64,000 nt of DNA from assembly GCF_024746835.1 (NCBI RefSeq), contig NZ_CP080531.1, forward strand, positions 4,298,001 to 4,362,000. The letters are read 5' to 3'. This DNA is from Mesorhizobium sp. AR02 (GTDB taxonomy: Bacteria; Pseudomonadota; Alphaproteobacteria; Rhizobiales; Rhizobiaceae). The stretch's first letter is position 1. Each line of letters starts with the position of its first letter. Below, one piece after another: positions 36,159-45,274 of the stretch. Position numbers and translations under genes: made by a program. Under the pieces are notes generated by a model. It was not told where the DNA came from. It did not search any database and worked only from the letters and a program-made list of their open reading frames with translations.

Positions 36159-37044
36159 ATGCTTTACGACATCAGGCTTCATCTCCATTACGATTATGCA
36201 GCGGCGGCCGGCGGCGGCCGCCATCAGATTCGCGTGCTGCCATCGACGATATCAGGCGTGCAGCGCGTCATTGCGGCATCCCTGTCTTTCACCCCGGCGC
36301 CCAATGAACGGTCGGATTTTTCGGATTTTTTCGGCAACAGCGTCACCTCGATCGCCTTTCGCGATGCGCATGACGCGCTCGACATCCGTATGAGCGCCCG
36401 CGTTTCGGTGTCGCGGCCCGAGCCCGGGCTCGATGTGTCACCAGATATCGGCCGGCTCAGGCAGGAACTGGCCGCTGTGCGGTCGTTGGCGTCAGCGTCA
36501 CCGCATCATTTTCTGGCGGGAAGCGCTCACTCTGGCATCGATGCGGCGATCACCGCCTACGCACGAGACAGCATCGCCGGCTCGGCCGCCCGGTACGGCA
36601 ATGAACCTGTGCAACCGCATTCACCGAGATTTCACCTATGATGGTGACGCAACCACGGTGCGAACCCGGGCCAGCGACGCGTTCAAGCTGAAGCGCGGTG
36701 TCTGCCAGGACTTTTCACACATCATGATCGCAGGGCTGCGCGGGCTCGGCATTCCGGCCGGCTACGTCAGCGGCTTCCTGCGCACCATCCCGCCCAAGGG
36801 TAAGCCCCGGCTGGAGGGCGCCGACGCCATGCATGCATGGGTGAAGGTGTGGTGCGGACGCGACGCCGGCTGGCAGGAGTTCGATCCGACCAACGGCATG
36901 CGGGCCAGCAACGACCACATCACCGTCGGCTATGGCCGTGATTATTCCGACGTGGCGCCGATCGTCGGCGTCCTGAAAACCACTGGCGGTCAGGTCGGCG
37001 AGCAGGCTGTCGACGTCATTCCGGTCGCGCTCGAAAAGGCATGA
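36159..37044 (+). pseudogene. Transglutaminase-family gene split by a one-base frameshift
   Basis: The gene starts at ATG 36159 (LYDIRLHLHYDYAAAAGGGR), the usual opening of rhizobial transglutaminase-like proteins. This frame runs to SIAGSAAR near 36590 and then reads through unrelated sequence to a stop at 36641. The +1 frame resumes at once with TAMNLCNRIHRDFTYDGD and carries the catalytic core: Cys in LKRGVCQDFSHIMIAG, His in DAMHAWVKVW, Asp in WQEFDPTNG. The total of 886 bases is 885 plus one, so one extra base, probably a G in the CCCGG run near 36592, explains everything. Repaired, it would encode 294 residues. Natural mutation or sequencing error cannot be separated here. Confidence 0.85.
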
Positions 37045-37187
37045 AAACGGACCGGTCCGCACAAGGTGGCCCATAGGTATTATTCGGCACGAACAAAGGT
37101 GACTTCTCAAATGGTGAAGTGGCAGGTACCTTTGGTCGGTTTCGAGGGGCCCAATAATTGCAGTATTGATGCGCGCGGGGTTTGGTA

Positions 37188-38126
37188 TTGAAAGCGGTCA
37201 GCGTCGTCATCCCTGCCCACAATGCGGCGAAAACCATCGCTACAACGCTGGCGTCTCTCGCCAGCGAGGCCGGGGTTATCGGCGAGATTCTGCTCGTCGA
37301 TGACGCATCATCAGACGGTACGGCTGCCGCGGCACTGCAGGCCGCCGCGAAATTGTCTCTGCCGCTGCGCGTGCTGCCGGCCAATTGCCGCGATGCCGGT
37401 GGCGCGCGCAACATTGCACTGGCGCAGGTGCTCTGCCCCTGGGTGTACCTGATCGACGCTGACGACCTGCATCTTGAGGGCGGTTTGCGTGCGCTACTCC
37501 AGCAGGCCGAACGCCAGGCAAAAGCCGACATGATCGTTGGCGCTTACCGGCGTCGGGTGAACGGGCAGGACCGGCAGATCAAGGTGCCGAATGGATATCA
37601 GGCTGGCTGTCTGGCAAACGCTGCGGCCTATGTGAAAGGCGACATTCGCTCGGTCGCGGTGGGCAGCGTGCTGGCATCCCGACACCTGATCGGCGAGACG
37701 CGGTTTCCTGTCGGGCTGGCATATGATGAGGACACATTGTTTTGGGCGCGGCTGATGAGTACGGCGTCGCTGGCCATGATTCAGCAGCCTGTGATGGTCT
37801 ATGAGGTCTCGCCGATGCGCTCCGACGATCGTTTTGCGATCAAGCCGGTGAAGCGTTTTCTTGATTGGCGCCGCGAGCTGCGCACGCTCACCGATTGCAG
37901 CATCCCGGTCTCCGCGCTCAAAACCAGGGAGGGGCTTGTCGCCCTCAAGATCGCCCGCGTCCACTATGCGCGCGGCGACCTGGACACCGCGGCGCGCTTC
38001 CTGGCGCTGGCTGCGGCCGCGCCGAAACGACGGTCCGAGGCCTGGCGTTGCCTGCGCTACCGGTTCAAGCTCGCGGTGCGACGCCGGATGTCGGCTCCGG
38101 GGATAGAACTGCAGGACGCCTTGTAG
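37188..38126 (+). CDS. Family 2 glycosyltransferase
   Basis: The 312-residue protein has the GT-A fold of family 2 enzymes: KAVSVVIPAHNAAKTIATTL at the start, the nucleotide-binding VDDASSDGTAAAAL, and the metal-binding DxD in YLIDADDLHLEGG, followed by an acceptor region with LAYDEDTLFWARLM. It has no membrane helix. A TTG at 37188 is the likely start, with GGGG about nine bases upstream; another TTG lies at 37182, and no in-frame ATG exists near the start. It stands alone, so the acceptor (surface polysaccharide or other glycan) is unknown. Confidence 0.82.
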   Translation: MKAVSVVIPAHNAAKTIATTLASLASEAGVIGEILLVDDASSDGTAAAALQAAAKLSLPLRVLPANCRDAGGARNIALAQVLCPWVYLIDADDLHLEGGLRALLQQAERQAKADMIVGAYRRRVNGQDRQIKVPNGYQAGCLANAAAYVKGDIRSVAVGSVLASRHLIGETRFPVGLAYDEDTLFWARLMSTASLAMIQQPVMVYEVSPMRSDDRFAIKPVKRFLDWRRELRTLTDCSIPVSALKTREGLVALKIARVHYARGDLDTAARFLALAAAAPKRRSEAWRCLRYRFKLAVRRRMSAPGIELQDAL

Positions 38127-38232
38127 TCGTCAAGTTCAGTCATTCGCCGATGACGGCATAGCCGACTTTCGCACGGGCGTGGAACCAGCAGCCGGCCAAC
38201 AGCTTATCTACGCATATTTGTGTGGAGCTTAC

Positions 38233-39324
38233 ATGCTGCAGACACCCGGATTGTCGCACAGCAGGTCAACCGACGGGGACGCTGCGCCGAAGAATGGGGC
38301 GCAGATCTCGGCCAGGGACGCCGCACTGACCTATGTCAGCGATGCCGAGCCCGGCATCCGGCGGCTGAAGACAGCAAAGGGATTTTCCTACAAGGGACCG
38401 AACGGGAAGCCCGTCTCGGATGCCGCCAGGGCGCGTATCGAGGCGATCGTCATTCCGCCGGCCTGGACGGATGTCTGGATCTCGGCCGATGCCAACGGGC
38501 ATATCCAGGCGACCGGCAGGGACCAGCGGGGGCGCAAGCAGTATCGCTATCATCCGCAATGGGCCGAAGAACGCGACGGTGCCAAATATTCGAGCCTCGT
38601 CGCTTTCGCCGAAAGCTTGGCCAACCTGCGGCGCACGATAGACAGCGATTTGCGCCGCCATGGCCTGCCGTTCGAGCGCGTCGTCGCTGCGGTCGTCTGG
38701 CTGCTCGACAACACGATGATCCGCGTCGGCAATGCCGCCTATGCGCGCGACAACAAGAGCTTCGGCCTGACGACGTTGCGGGACCGCCATGTCGACATCA
38801 AGGGATCGAGGCTGCGCTTCGCCTTCAAGGGGAAATCCGGCAAGGAGTGGAAACTGAAGCTGGTCGATCGCCGCATTGCCGGGATCGTGCGGGGTGCGCA
38901 GGACCTGCCGGGCCAGAAGCTGTTCCAGTATCTCGACGAGGACGGCAACAGGCGCCCGGTCCACTCCGACGACGTCAACCGTTACATCAGGGACGCCGCC
39001 GGCGATGCGTTCAGTTCCAAGCATTTCCGCACCTGGGGCGGCACCATCCATGCCGCATCGCTGTTTGCGCAGACGGAGCTGCCCGAAAGCCAGGCCCAGC
39101 AAAAGCGGGTGATGAACAGTGTCATCGACAGAGTGGCCGAGCGGCTGGGCAACACCCGCGCTGTCTGCCGCAAATGCTACATCCATCCGCGGGTTTTCGA
39201 GGCCTGGTCGCAGGGGCGATTGCTTGATGAAATGGCGCAAGCCAACAAGCGCAAGCGGTCGATAGACGGTCTCGATGACGAGGAAGCGCTTGTGCTGAGA
39301 TGGTTGAAGACGCACGAAAGGTGA
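38233..39324 (+). CDS. DNA topoisomerase IB (poxvirus/bacterial type)
   Basis: The 363-residue protein relaxes supercoils by nicking one strand through a 3'-phosphotyrosyl link. It shows the N-terminal domain (GIRRLKTAKGFSYKGPNGKP), the catalytic region with MIRVGNAAYARDNKSFGLTT, RHVDIKGSRLRFAFKGKSGK and FRTWGGTIHAASLFAQTELP, and the nucleophile Tyr316 in VCRKCYIHPRVFEAW. The ATG at 38233 follows GTGGAGCTTAC. Bacterial forms of this enzyme are patchily spread and not essential. It has no obvious operon partner. Confidence 0.93.
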   Translation: MLQTPGLSHSRSTDGDAAPKNGAQISARDAALTYVSDAEPGIRRLKTAKGFSYKGPNGKPVSDAARARIEAIVIPPAWTDVWISADANGHIQATGRDQRGRKQYRYHPQWAEERDGAKYSSLVAFAESLANLRRTIDSDLRRHGLPFERVVAAVVWLLDNTMIRVGNAAYARDNKSFGLTTLRDRHVDIKGSRLRFAFKGKSGKEWKLKLVDRRIAGIVRGAQDLPGQKLFQYLDEDGNRRPVHSDDVNRYIRDAAGDAFSSKHFRTWGGTIHAASLFAQTELPESQAQQKRVMNSVIDRVAERLGNTRAVCRKCYIHPRVFEAWSQGRLLDEMAQANKRKRSIDGLDDEEALVLRWLKTHER

Positions 39325-39371
39325 CTGGCGGCAATTGCCGTCGTTATGTCAGGATTTTTTTATCGACGTCG

Positions 39372-39398
39372 TGTCGGGATCGGTCCTACTGTTTCGTC
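39372..39398 (+). promoter_or_regulatory. Candidate ECF sigma-dependent promoter of the DGPF/ECF operon
   Basis: TGTCGG (39372-39377), 17 bases, then CGTC (39395-39398) closely fits the TGTCGA and CGTC boxes described for ECF42-type sigma factors. It lies 24 bp before the start of the DGPF gene, implying that the sigma factor activates its own operon. Confidence 0.6.
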
Positions 39399-39422
39399 CT
39401 TTGATACAGAAAAGGACCAACC

Positions 39423-39797
39423 ATGCTCTACGCCATCCTCTGCTATGCCTCCGAAGACGTCGTCAGCTCCTGGAGCAAGGCGCAGGACGATGAAGTCATG
39501 GCCAATCTCCTCAACGTTCAGGACAAGTACGCCAAGGCCGGCCGGCTCGGCCCGGTAGCGCGGCTTTTGCCGACGACGGCGGCGACGACGCTGCGGAAGG
39601 TCAAGGGCGAATCGGTGGTCATCGACGGACCATTCGCCGAGACCAAAGAGCAGTTCCTCGGTTTCTATACGCTGGAATGCGCCGATCTCGACGAGGCCGT
39701 CGAATTCGCCCGTGAGCTCTCCGAGGTCAATCCGAGTGGAGGATCCTATGAGATCCGGCCGGTCTCGGTGTTCAATCCCACCAAGGTTGCCGTATGA
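39423..39797 (+). CDS. DGPF/YCII-related domain protein
   Basis: This 124-residue cytoplasmic protein has the YCII fold with the namesake motif in VVIDGPFAETKEQFLGFYTL, and an N-terminal strand MLYAILCYASEDVV. Such genes typically lie beside ECF42 sigma factors; their biochemical role is not known. Its stop overlaps the sigma factor start as ATGA, so the two are co-translated. An AAAGGACC ribosome binding site precedes the ATG. Confidence 0.9.
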   Translation: MLYAILCYASEDVVSSWSKAQDDEVMANLLNVQDKYAKAGRLGPVARLLPTTAATTLRKVKGESVVIDGPFAETKEQFLGFYTLECADLDEAVEFARELSEVNPSGGSYEIRPVSVFNPTKVAV

Positions 39798-41068
39798 CCG
39801 AACTTGCCTGGATCAGCTCCGCGATCAGCTCTGCCCGCCCGCAGGCGATGGGCGCGCTGCTGCGCTATTTCCGCGATCTCGATACGGCGGAGGAGGCTTT
39901 CCAGGACGCGTGCCTCAGGGCACTGAAGAACTGGCCGCAGAACGGGCCGCCGCGCGATCCGGCGGCCTGGCTGATCTTTGTCGGCCGCAACAGCGGCATC
40001 GATGCGGTGCGCAAGCGCGCCAAGCAGGCGCCGATGCCGGAAGAGGACCAGATCTCCGATCTGGAAGATGCCGAGAGCGACGTCGCCGAGCGGCTGGATG
40101 GGGCGCACTACCGCGACGACATATTGCGGCTGCTGTTCATCTGCTGTCACCCCGATCTGCCGGCAACGCAGCAGATCGCGGTCGCGCTGCGCATTGTCTC
40201 CGGTCTCACCGTCAAGCAGATCGCGCGGGCCTTCCTGGTCGGCGAGAGCGCCATGGAGCAGCGCATCACCCGCGCCAAGGCGCGCATTGCCGATGCCGGC
40301 GTACCGTTCGAGACGCCGGGCGCGGTCGAGCGCTCCGAGCGGCTCGCCGCGGTGGCGGCGATGGTCTACCTGATCTTCAACGAAGGCTATTCGACCAACA
40401 GTGGCGAGGCACCGGCCCGCGCGCCGCTGTGCGAGGAGGCGATCCGGCTCGCCCGGCTGCTGCTGCGGCTGTTCCAGACCGAGCCGGAGATCATGGGGCT
40501 GACGGCGCTGCTTTTGCTGCAGCATGCACGCGCGCCAGCTCGTTTCGACGGCGACGGCGAGATCGTTCTGCTCGAGGACCAGGATCGCGGCCTGTGGAGC
40601 CGCAAGATGATCGACGAGGGGCTGGCCCTTGTCGACAAGGCATTGCGCCATCGCAAACCCGGTCCCTACCAGGTGCAGGCGGCAATCGCCGCCCTGCATG
40701 CGCGGGCAGAGAAGGCCGAGGACACCGACTGGGTGGAGATCGACCTGCTCTACGGCCTGCTCGAACAGATGCAGCCGTCGCCGGTCATCACGCTCAACCG
40801 CGCGGTGGCGGTCTCCAAGGTACGCGGCCCGGAAGCCGCGCTTGCCATGATCGAGCCGCTGGAAGAAAGGCTTTCCGGCTATTTCCACTTCTTCGGCCTC
40901 AAGGGCGGGCTGCTGATGCAGCTCGATCGGGGCGAAGAGGCGCGTGTCGCCTTCGACCGCGCCATCGCTCTTGCCAACACGGCGGCGGAAGCGGCCCATA
41001 TCCGCATGCATATTGACCGCTTGATGAAGGACGGCGCCGTGCGCACGCCGGCAAAAAAGGCCAACTGA
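39794..41068 (+). CDS. ECF42-type RNA polymerase sigma factor with C-terminal helical extension
   Basis: The 424-residue protein has the sigma-2 region (ALLRYFRDLDTAEEAFQDAC) and sigma-4 region (LPATQQIAVALRIVSGLTVK, then QIARAFLVGESAMEQRITRA) within its first 180 residues. The remaining 240 residues are helical and TPR-like, with NEGYSTNSGEAPARAPLCEE and PSPVITLNRAVAVSKVRGPE. This length and layout are typical of the ECF42 group, where the extension takes the place of an anti-sigma factor. No anti-sigma gene lies nearby. The partner DGPF gene overlaps its start by four bases. Confidence 0.9.
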   Translation: MTELAWISSAISSARPQAMGALLRYFRDLDTAEEAFQDACLRALKNWPQNGPPRDPAAWLIFVGRNSGIDAVRKRAKQAPMPEEDQISDLEDAESDVAERLDGAHYRDDILRLLFICCHPDLPATQQIAVALRIVSGLTVKQIARAFLVGESAMEQRITRAKARIADAGVPFETPGAVERSERLAAVAAMVYLIFNEGYSTNSGEAPARAPLCEEAIRLARLLLRLFQTEPEIMGLTALLLLQHARAPARFDGDGEIVLLEDQDRGLWSRKMIDEGLALVDKALRHRKPGPYQVQAAIAALHARAEKAEDTDWVEIDLLYGLLEQMQPSPVITLNRAVAVSKVRGPEAALAMIEPLEERLSGYFHFFGLKGGLLMQLDRGEEARVAFDRAIALANTAAEAAHIRMHIDRLMKDGAVRTPAKKAN

Positions 41069-41082
41069 GCCGCGTCCGCCCG

Positions 41083-41111
41083 TCTGGCTCAATCGTCTCT
41101 GGCTCAATCGT
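41083..41111 (+). repeat. Short tandem repeat downstream of the sigma factor gene
   Basis: TCTGGCTCAATCGT occurs twice in a row (41083-41096 and 41098-41111). It has no evident function. The rest of the 201-bp gap to the aldehyde dehydrogenase gene shows no gene. Confidence 0.7.
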
Positions 41112-41269
41112 GTAATTTGGCCTTGGACCATGCCGGGGTGGCGATTTTCCCCTGAAACGAGTAAGGCCACGCCATGACTGTGCCTGGAGTGCCTTTGGCA
41201 CGCGGGCGAAATGGCGCGAGGCTTTGACCCGACGCCATATGATGACGACGGGATCTGAAAGGAACAAAA

Positions 41270-42784
<1,515 letters not shown>

Positions 42785-42830
42785 GAACGCCGAGTCTGCT
42801 CAAGGTCAGTGTCGGCGAAGCCCGCGAGCA

Positions 42831-42923
42831 TCAATCGACACAGGTTGAGGGCGTACATGCCGCAGTGACGCTGGACAGCTTCTGACGCTTGTCCAGCGTC
42901 GGCTTTTCGTAACGCTTTTTCAT
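42831..42923 (-). CDS. Small orphan RiPP-like precursor peptide with lasso-type leader motif
   Basis: This 30-codon gene is too short for routine gene callers. Its peptide starts MKKRYEKPTLDKRQK, continues LSSVTAACTPSTCVD and ends there. The leader holds YEKPTL, which fits the YxxPxL motif that lasso-peptide leader-binding proteins recognise, and a Thr (SSVTA) stands at the place where leader cleavage usually occurs. The predicted tail ACTPSTCVD has two Cys and a final Asp. AGAGGG lies six bases before the ATG, an excellent ribosome binding site. No lasso maturation genes (leader-binding protein, protease, cyclase) are in the window. The product is inferred, not shown. Confidence 0.6.
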   Translation of the reverse strand: MKKRYEKPTLDKRQKLSSVTAACTPSTCVD

Positions 42924-42993
42924 GCAGGTCCCTCTCCAATCGTAATGCCGCGCATGGCGACAACTGAAGTGCTAGCGGCCATCGCGGATTCGT

Positions 42994-43015
42994 GCATCCC
43001 CCGCACGGGAGATGC
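42994..43015 (-). terminator. Hairpin between the small peptide gene and the upstream paralogue gene
   Basis: GCATC and GATGC bracket a second CCCG/CGGG pairing, a stem about 9 bp long on either strand. It sits 8 bp after the stop of the 43024-43890 gene. There is no T-tract, so it may be a weak terminator or an mRNA-stabilising stem. Confidence 0.35.
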
Positions 43016-43023
43016 CGCACCGG

Positions 43024-43890
43024 TCAGCGGCCTGTCGTCGAACCAAAGGCTTCGGTGAAGGCGGCATCCATGATGGCCAGCTTCACCGCCTGGGCGATCA
43101 TGTATTCCTGATAGAAATCGGGCGACACCCACATCACCGAATTGCCGCGTTGGCCGAGCCAGCCGACGCTGCCGAGGTCCTCGGCATCGCGCAGCTTGCG
43201 CGCCAAATGGGTTCGCGACAGCTTGAGCCATCTGGCGAAATCGCCGATCGACACGATACCCGTCGGAATCCGGTCGAGATGGGCATGGTCGGGGTCGACG
43301 CCCGAAATCAGCCAGTCCATGACGACGCCGCCATTGTTGAGCCAGGTGAACAGGGAAAACGTCCGCTTGGGCTCACGCACCGGATTGGACGAGAGCAAGC
43401 CATCGGCGATCCGCGGTTGCACCATGGCGAGTGCGTCCGGCCGGGCCAGGAACAGGGCCACGCGGTTCGCACCGTCGAGACTGTCCAGCGTGTGCAGATG
43501 CGCCATCAGCCAGAGGGTAACCGGCTCCAGCGAGGCCACCGACGGCTGCAGGGGGCGGATGCGGCGGTCCTGGGTCGCGGGCACATATTCGATGAAACCG
43601 TAATGCAGCATTTCCTTGACGAAGGCGTCGGCGGTGTTGCGGCTGGCCACGGCATTCTGCCGGATCACGTCGATGAAGCGCGCAGCCGTCAGTTGCTTGC
43701 GATAGTCGTCGGGCTCCCGCCTGAAATGCAGCGCGAGACCGATATGCGCCATCAGCCAGCGTTGCTGCGTGGCGAACACCGAGGAAAGCCGCGGGTTCGT
43801 CTCGTAGGTTTGGTTCATCGCCTGCGCCTGGACGCGAATACAGCGATGCAGCGCCGGATGACCGGCAATTTCTTCCAACGTCAGCGCCAT
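43024..43890 (-). CDS. Hypothetical protein with putative winged helix-turn-helix, paralogue 1
   Basis: The 288-residue protein is not recognised as a named family. The N-terminal 180 residues are helical (LEEIAGHPALHRCIRVQAQA, SVFATQQRWLMAHIGLALHF). Residues 215-265 look like a DNA-binding winged helix-turn-helix: IPTGIVSIGDFARWLKLSRT, HLARKLRDAEDLGSVGWLGQ, then a strand (RGNSVMWVSPDFYQEYM). It closely matches the gene at 44155-45069. The ATG at 43890 follows GGGGGAGA. It lies 100 bp upstream of the small peptide gene on the same strand. A regulatory role is inferred only from the helix-turn-helix. Confidence 0.75.
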   Translation of the reverse strand: MALTLEEIAGHPALHRCIRVQAQAMNQTYETNPRLSSVFATQQRWLMAHIGLALHFRREPDDYRKQLTAARFIDVIRQNAVASRNTADAFVKEMLHYGFIEYVPATQDRRIRPLQPSVASLEPVTLWLMAHLHTLDSLDGANRVALFLARPDALAMVQPRIADGLLSSNPVREPKRTFSLFTWLNNGGVVMDWLISGVDPDHAHLDRIPTGIVSIGDFARWLKLSRTHLARKLRDAEDLGSVGWLGQRGNSVMWVSPDFYQEYMIAQAVKLAIMDAAFTEAFGSTTGR

Positions 43891-44093
43891 TCTCCCCCGC
43901 TGCGATAAGCCCCCTTGCCGCGAAGACGCAAAGACACATTTTCAGCCTTCGCGGCTCGTGTCCAGACGCCGGCCGCCAATAGTGGGTGAATGTGTACAGT
44001 GGGCGTAAAATCGTGGCAGCGCTTCACTGCCTCGGGAAACGCAGAACCGACCTATCTACTTGTGCCGACGCAATTCCAAAGGGAAAGCGCTAT

Positions 44094-44139
44094 GCGCATT
44101 CCCGGGAAAACCGTTTCACACCTTTCCTGGAATTGCTCT
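44094..44139 (-). repeat. Dispersed intergenic palindromic repeat, copy 2
   Basis: Read on the minus strand, AGAGCAATTCCAGGAAA, then GGTGTGAAACGGTTTTCCCG and GGAATGCGC match copy 1 at 36029-36093 closely, with the same nested pairing. It lies in the gap between the two paralogous helix-turn-helix genes. The other 220 bases of this gap show no gene. Confidence 0.78.
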
Positions 44140-44154
44140 CGTGCGCGGCGCTGC

Positions 44155-45069
44155 TCAGCCACTGCCTTGCGATGGCGGAAAGCAGGCCTCAAAGGCGCTG
44201 TCGACGACCGCCAGCTTGGCGGCCTGCACGGTCATGTATTCCTCATAGAACCCGTGTGACACCCACATCACCGAATGGCCACGCTGGCCAAGCCAGCCGA
44301 TGCTGCCGAGTTCCTCGGCGGTGCGCAGTTTGCGGCCGAGATGGGTCCGCGACAGTTTGAGCCATTTTGCGAAGTCGCCGATCGAAACCACGCTGGTCGG
44401 GATCCGCTCCAGGCCGGCATGGTCGGGATCAATGCCCGACATCAGCCAATCCATGACGATGCCGCCATTGTTGAGCCAGATGAACAGGGAAAAGGTCTGG
44501 TTGGGTTCGCGGACCGGCTTTGAGGCAAGCAGTCCGTCAGCGATCAGCGGCTGCAGCGTGGCAAGCATGTCGGGCCGGTCCAGGTATCTGGCCAGCCGGT
44601 CGCCGCCATCGATATGGTCAAGCGTGCGCAGATGAGCGATTACCCAGCCGGTGAATCTCTCGATCGTGGCCGCCGTCGGTTGCAGGGGATGCGTGCGGCC
44701 GTCGCCGCCCGCGACATATTCGGCGATGTTGTAGTGCAGCATCTCCTTGATGAAAGCGTCCGCCGTGTTGCGGCTGGCCACGGCATTCTTGTGCACGACC
44801 TCGATGAAACGCGATACCGTCAACTCCTTGCGGCGGTCGTTCGGATCGCGCCTGAAGTGCATGGCAAGGCCGACATGGCCCATCAGCCAGCGCTGCTGCG
44901 TGGCAAAGATGGAAGCCAGCCTGGGGCTCTCTTCATAGATCTGGATCAGCGCCAGCGATTGCTCCTGAACGAAGCGATGCAACGCCGGATTGCCGGCAAT
45001 ATCTTCCAAATTCAGCGCCATCCTCCAGCTCTTTCGAGTCAACTCCAACAGCGGAGTTTCGTTGCCCAT
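44155..45069 (-). CDS. Hypothetical protein with putative winged helix-turn-helix, paralogue 2
   Basis: The 304-residue protein is a paralogue of 43024-43890 over nearly its whole length: LEDIAGNPALHRFVQEQSLA, SIFATQQRWLMGHVGLAMHF, EMLHYNIAEYVAGGDG and the putative DNA-binding region SIGDFAKWLKLSRTHLGRKL, RTAEELGSIGWLGQRGHSVM. The ATG at 45069 is chosen because GAAGG lies about eight bases upstream. The ATG at 45024 aligns better with the paralogue start but has GGAGG too close to it, and the frame also opens at 45105. Function is unknown; no membrane segment or signal peptide is present. Confidence 0.75.
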   Translation of the reverse strand: MGNETPLLELTRKSWRMALNLEDIAGNPALHRFVQEQSLALIQIYEESPRLASIFATQQRWLMGHVGLAMHFRRDPNDRRKELTVSRFIEVVHKNAVASRNTADAFIKEMLHYNIAEYVAGGDGRTHPLQPTAATIERFTGWVIAHLRTLDHIDGGDRLARYLDRPDMLATLQPLIADGLLASKPVREPNQTFSLFIWLNNGGIVMDWLMSGIDPDHAGLERIPTSVVSIGDFAKWLKLSRTHLGRKLRTAEELGSIGWLGQRGHSVMWVSHGFYEEYMTVQAAKLAVVDSAFEACFPPSQGSG

Positions 45070-45274
45070 TTTCCAGCCTTCAACAGTTGTGTCCAGAGGT
45101 ACCAAATGCCAAGAACTGGGCCGGTCAAAGTGCGACAGGTTGGCGGCGCAACTTGCTAACTAATTGCTATAGCTTGGAAAACCCCTCCCAATAATAGTCA
45201 GCCGAACGGCCGCAGGTTGAATTGACCTTCATCAGGGCCAGGCATAGTTTCCGCGTCATCCGAGGGGCGGGGGC

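Noticed and set aside
30253..37044. Transglutaminase-like genes as maturation enzymes for the RiPP-like peptide (lasso B proteins also have this fold)
   Set aside because: These proteins belong to the large DUF2126/transglutaminase group with its own ATP-grasp partner, lie 6-12 kb away on the other strand, and no asparagine-synthetase-like cyclase is present.
37085..37140. Inverted segments (ACTTC/GAAGT and CAAAGGT/ACCTTTG) before the glycosyltransferase gene, considered as a riboswitch
   Set aside because: The pairing is short and matches no riboswitch class I know; it may be a weak hairpin.
41083..41111. Short tandem repeat considered as a CRISPR or regulator array
   Set aside because: Only two 14-base units with a one-base gap; no spacers and no dyad symmetry.
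45167..45259. Minus-strand 30-codon frame with the tail STCGRSADYYWEGFSKL, at first sight a second peptide precursor
   Set aside because: There is no Shine-Dalgarno site before its ATG (the upstream sequence is the complement of the G-rich tpsB leader), no leader motif such as YxxPxL, and it lies antisense to the tpsB promoter region.
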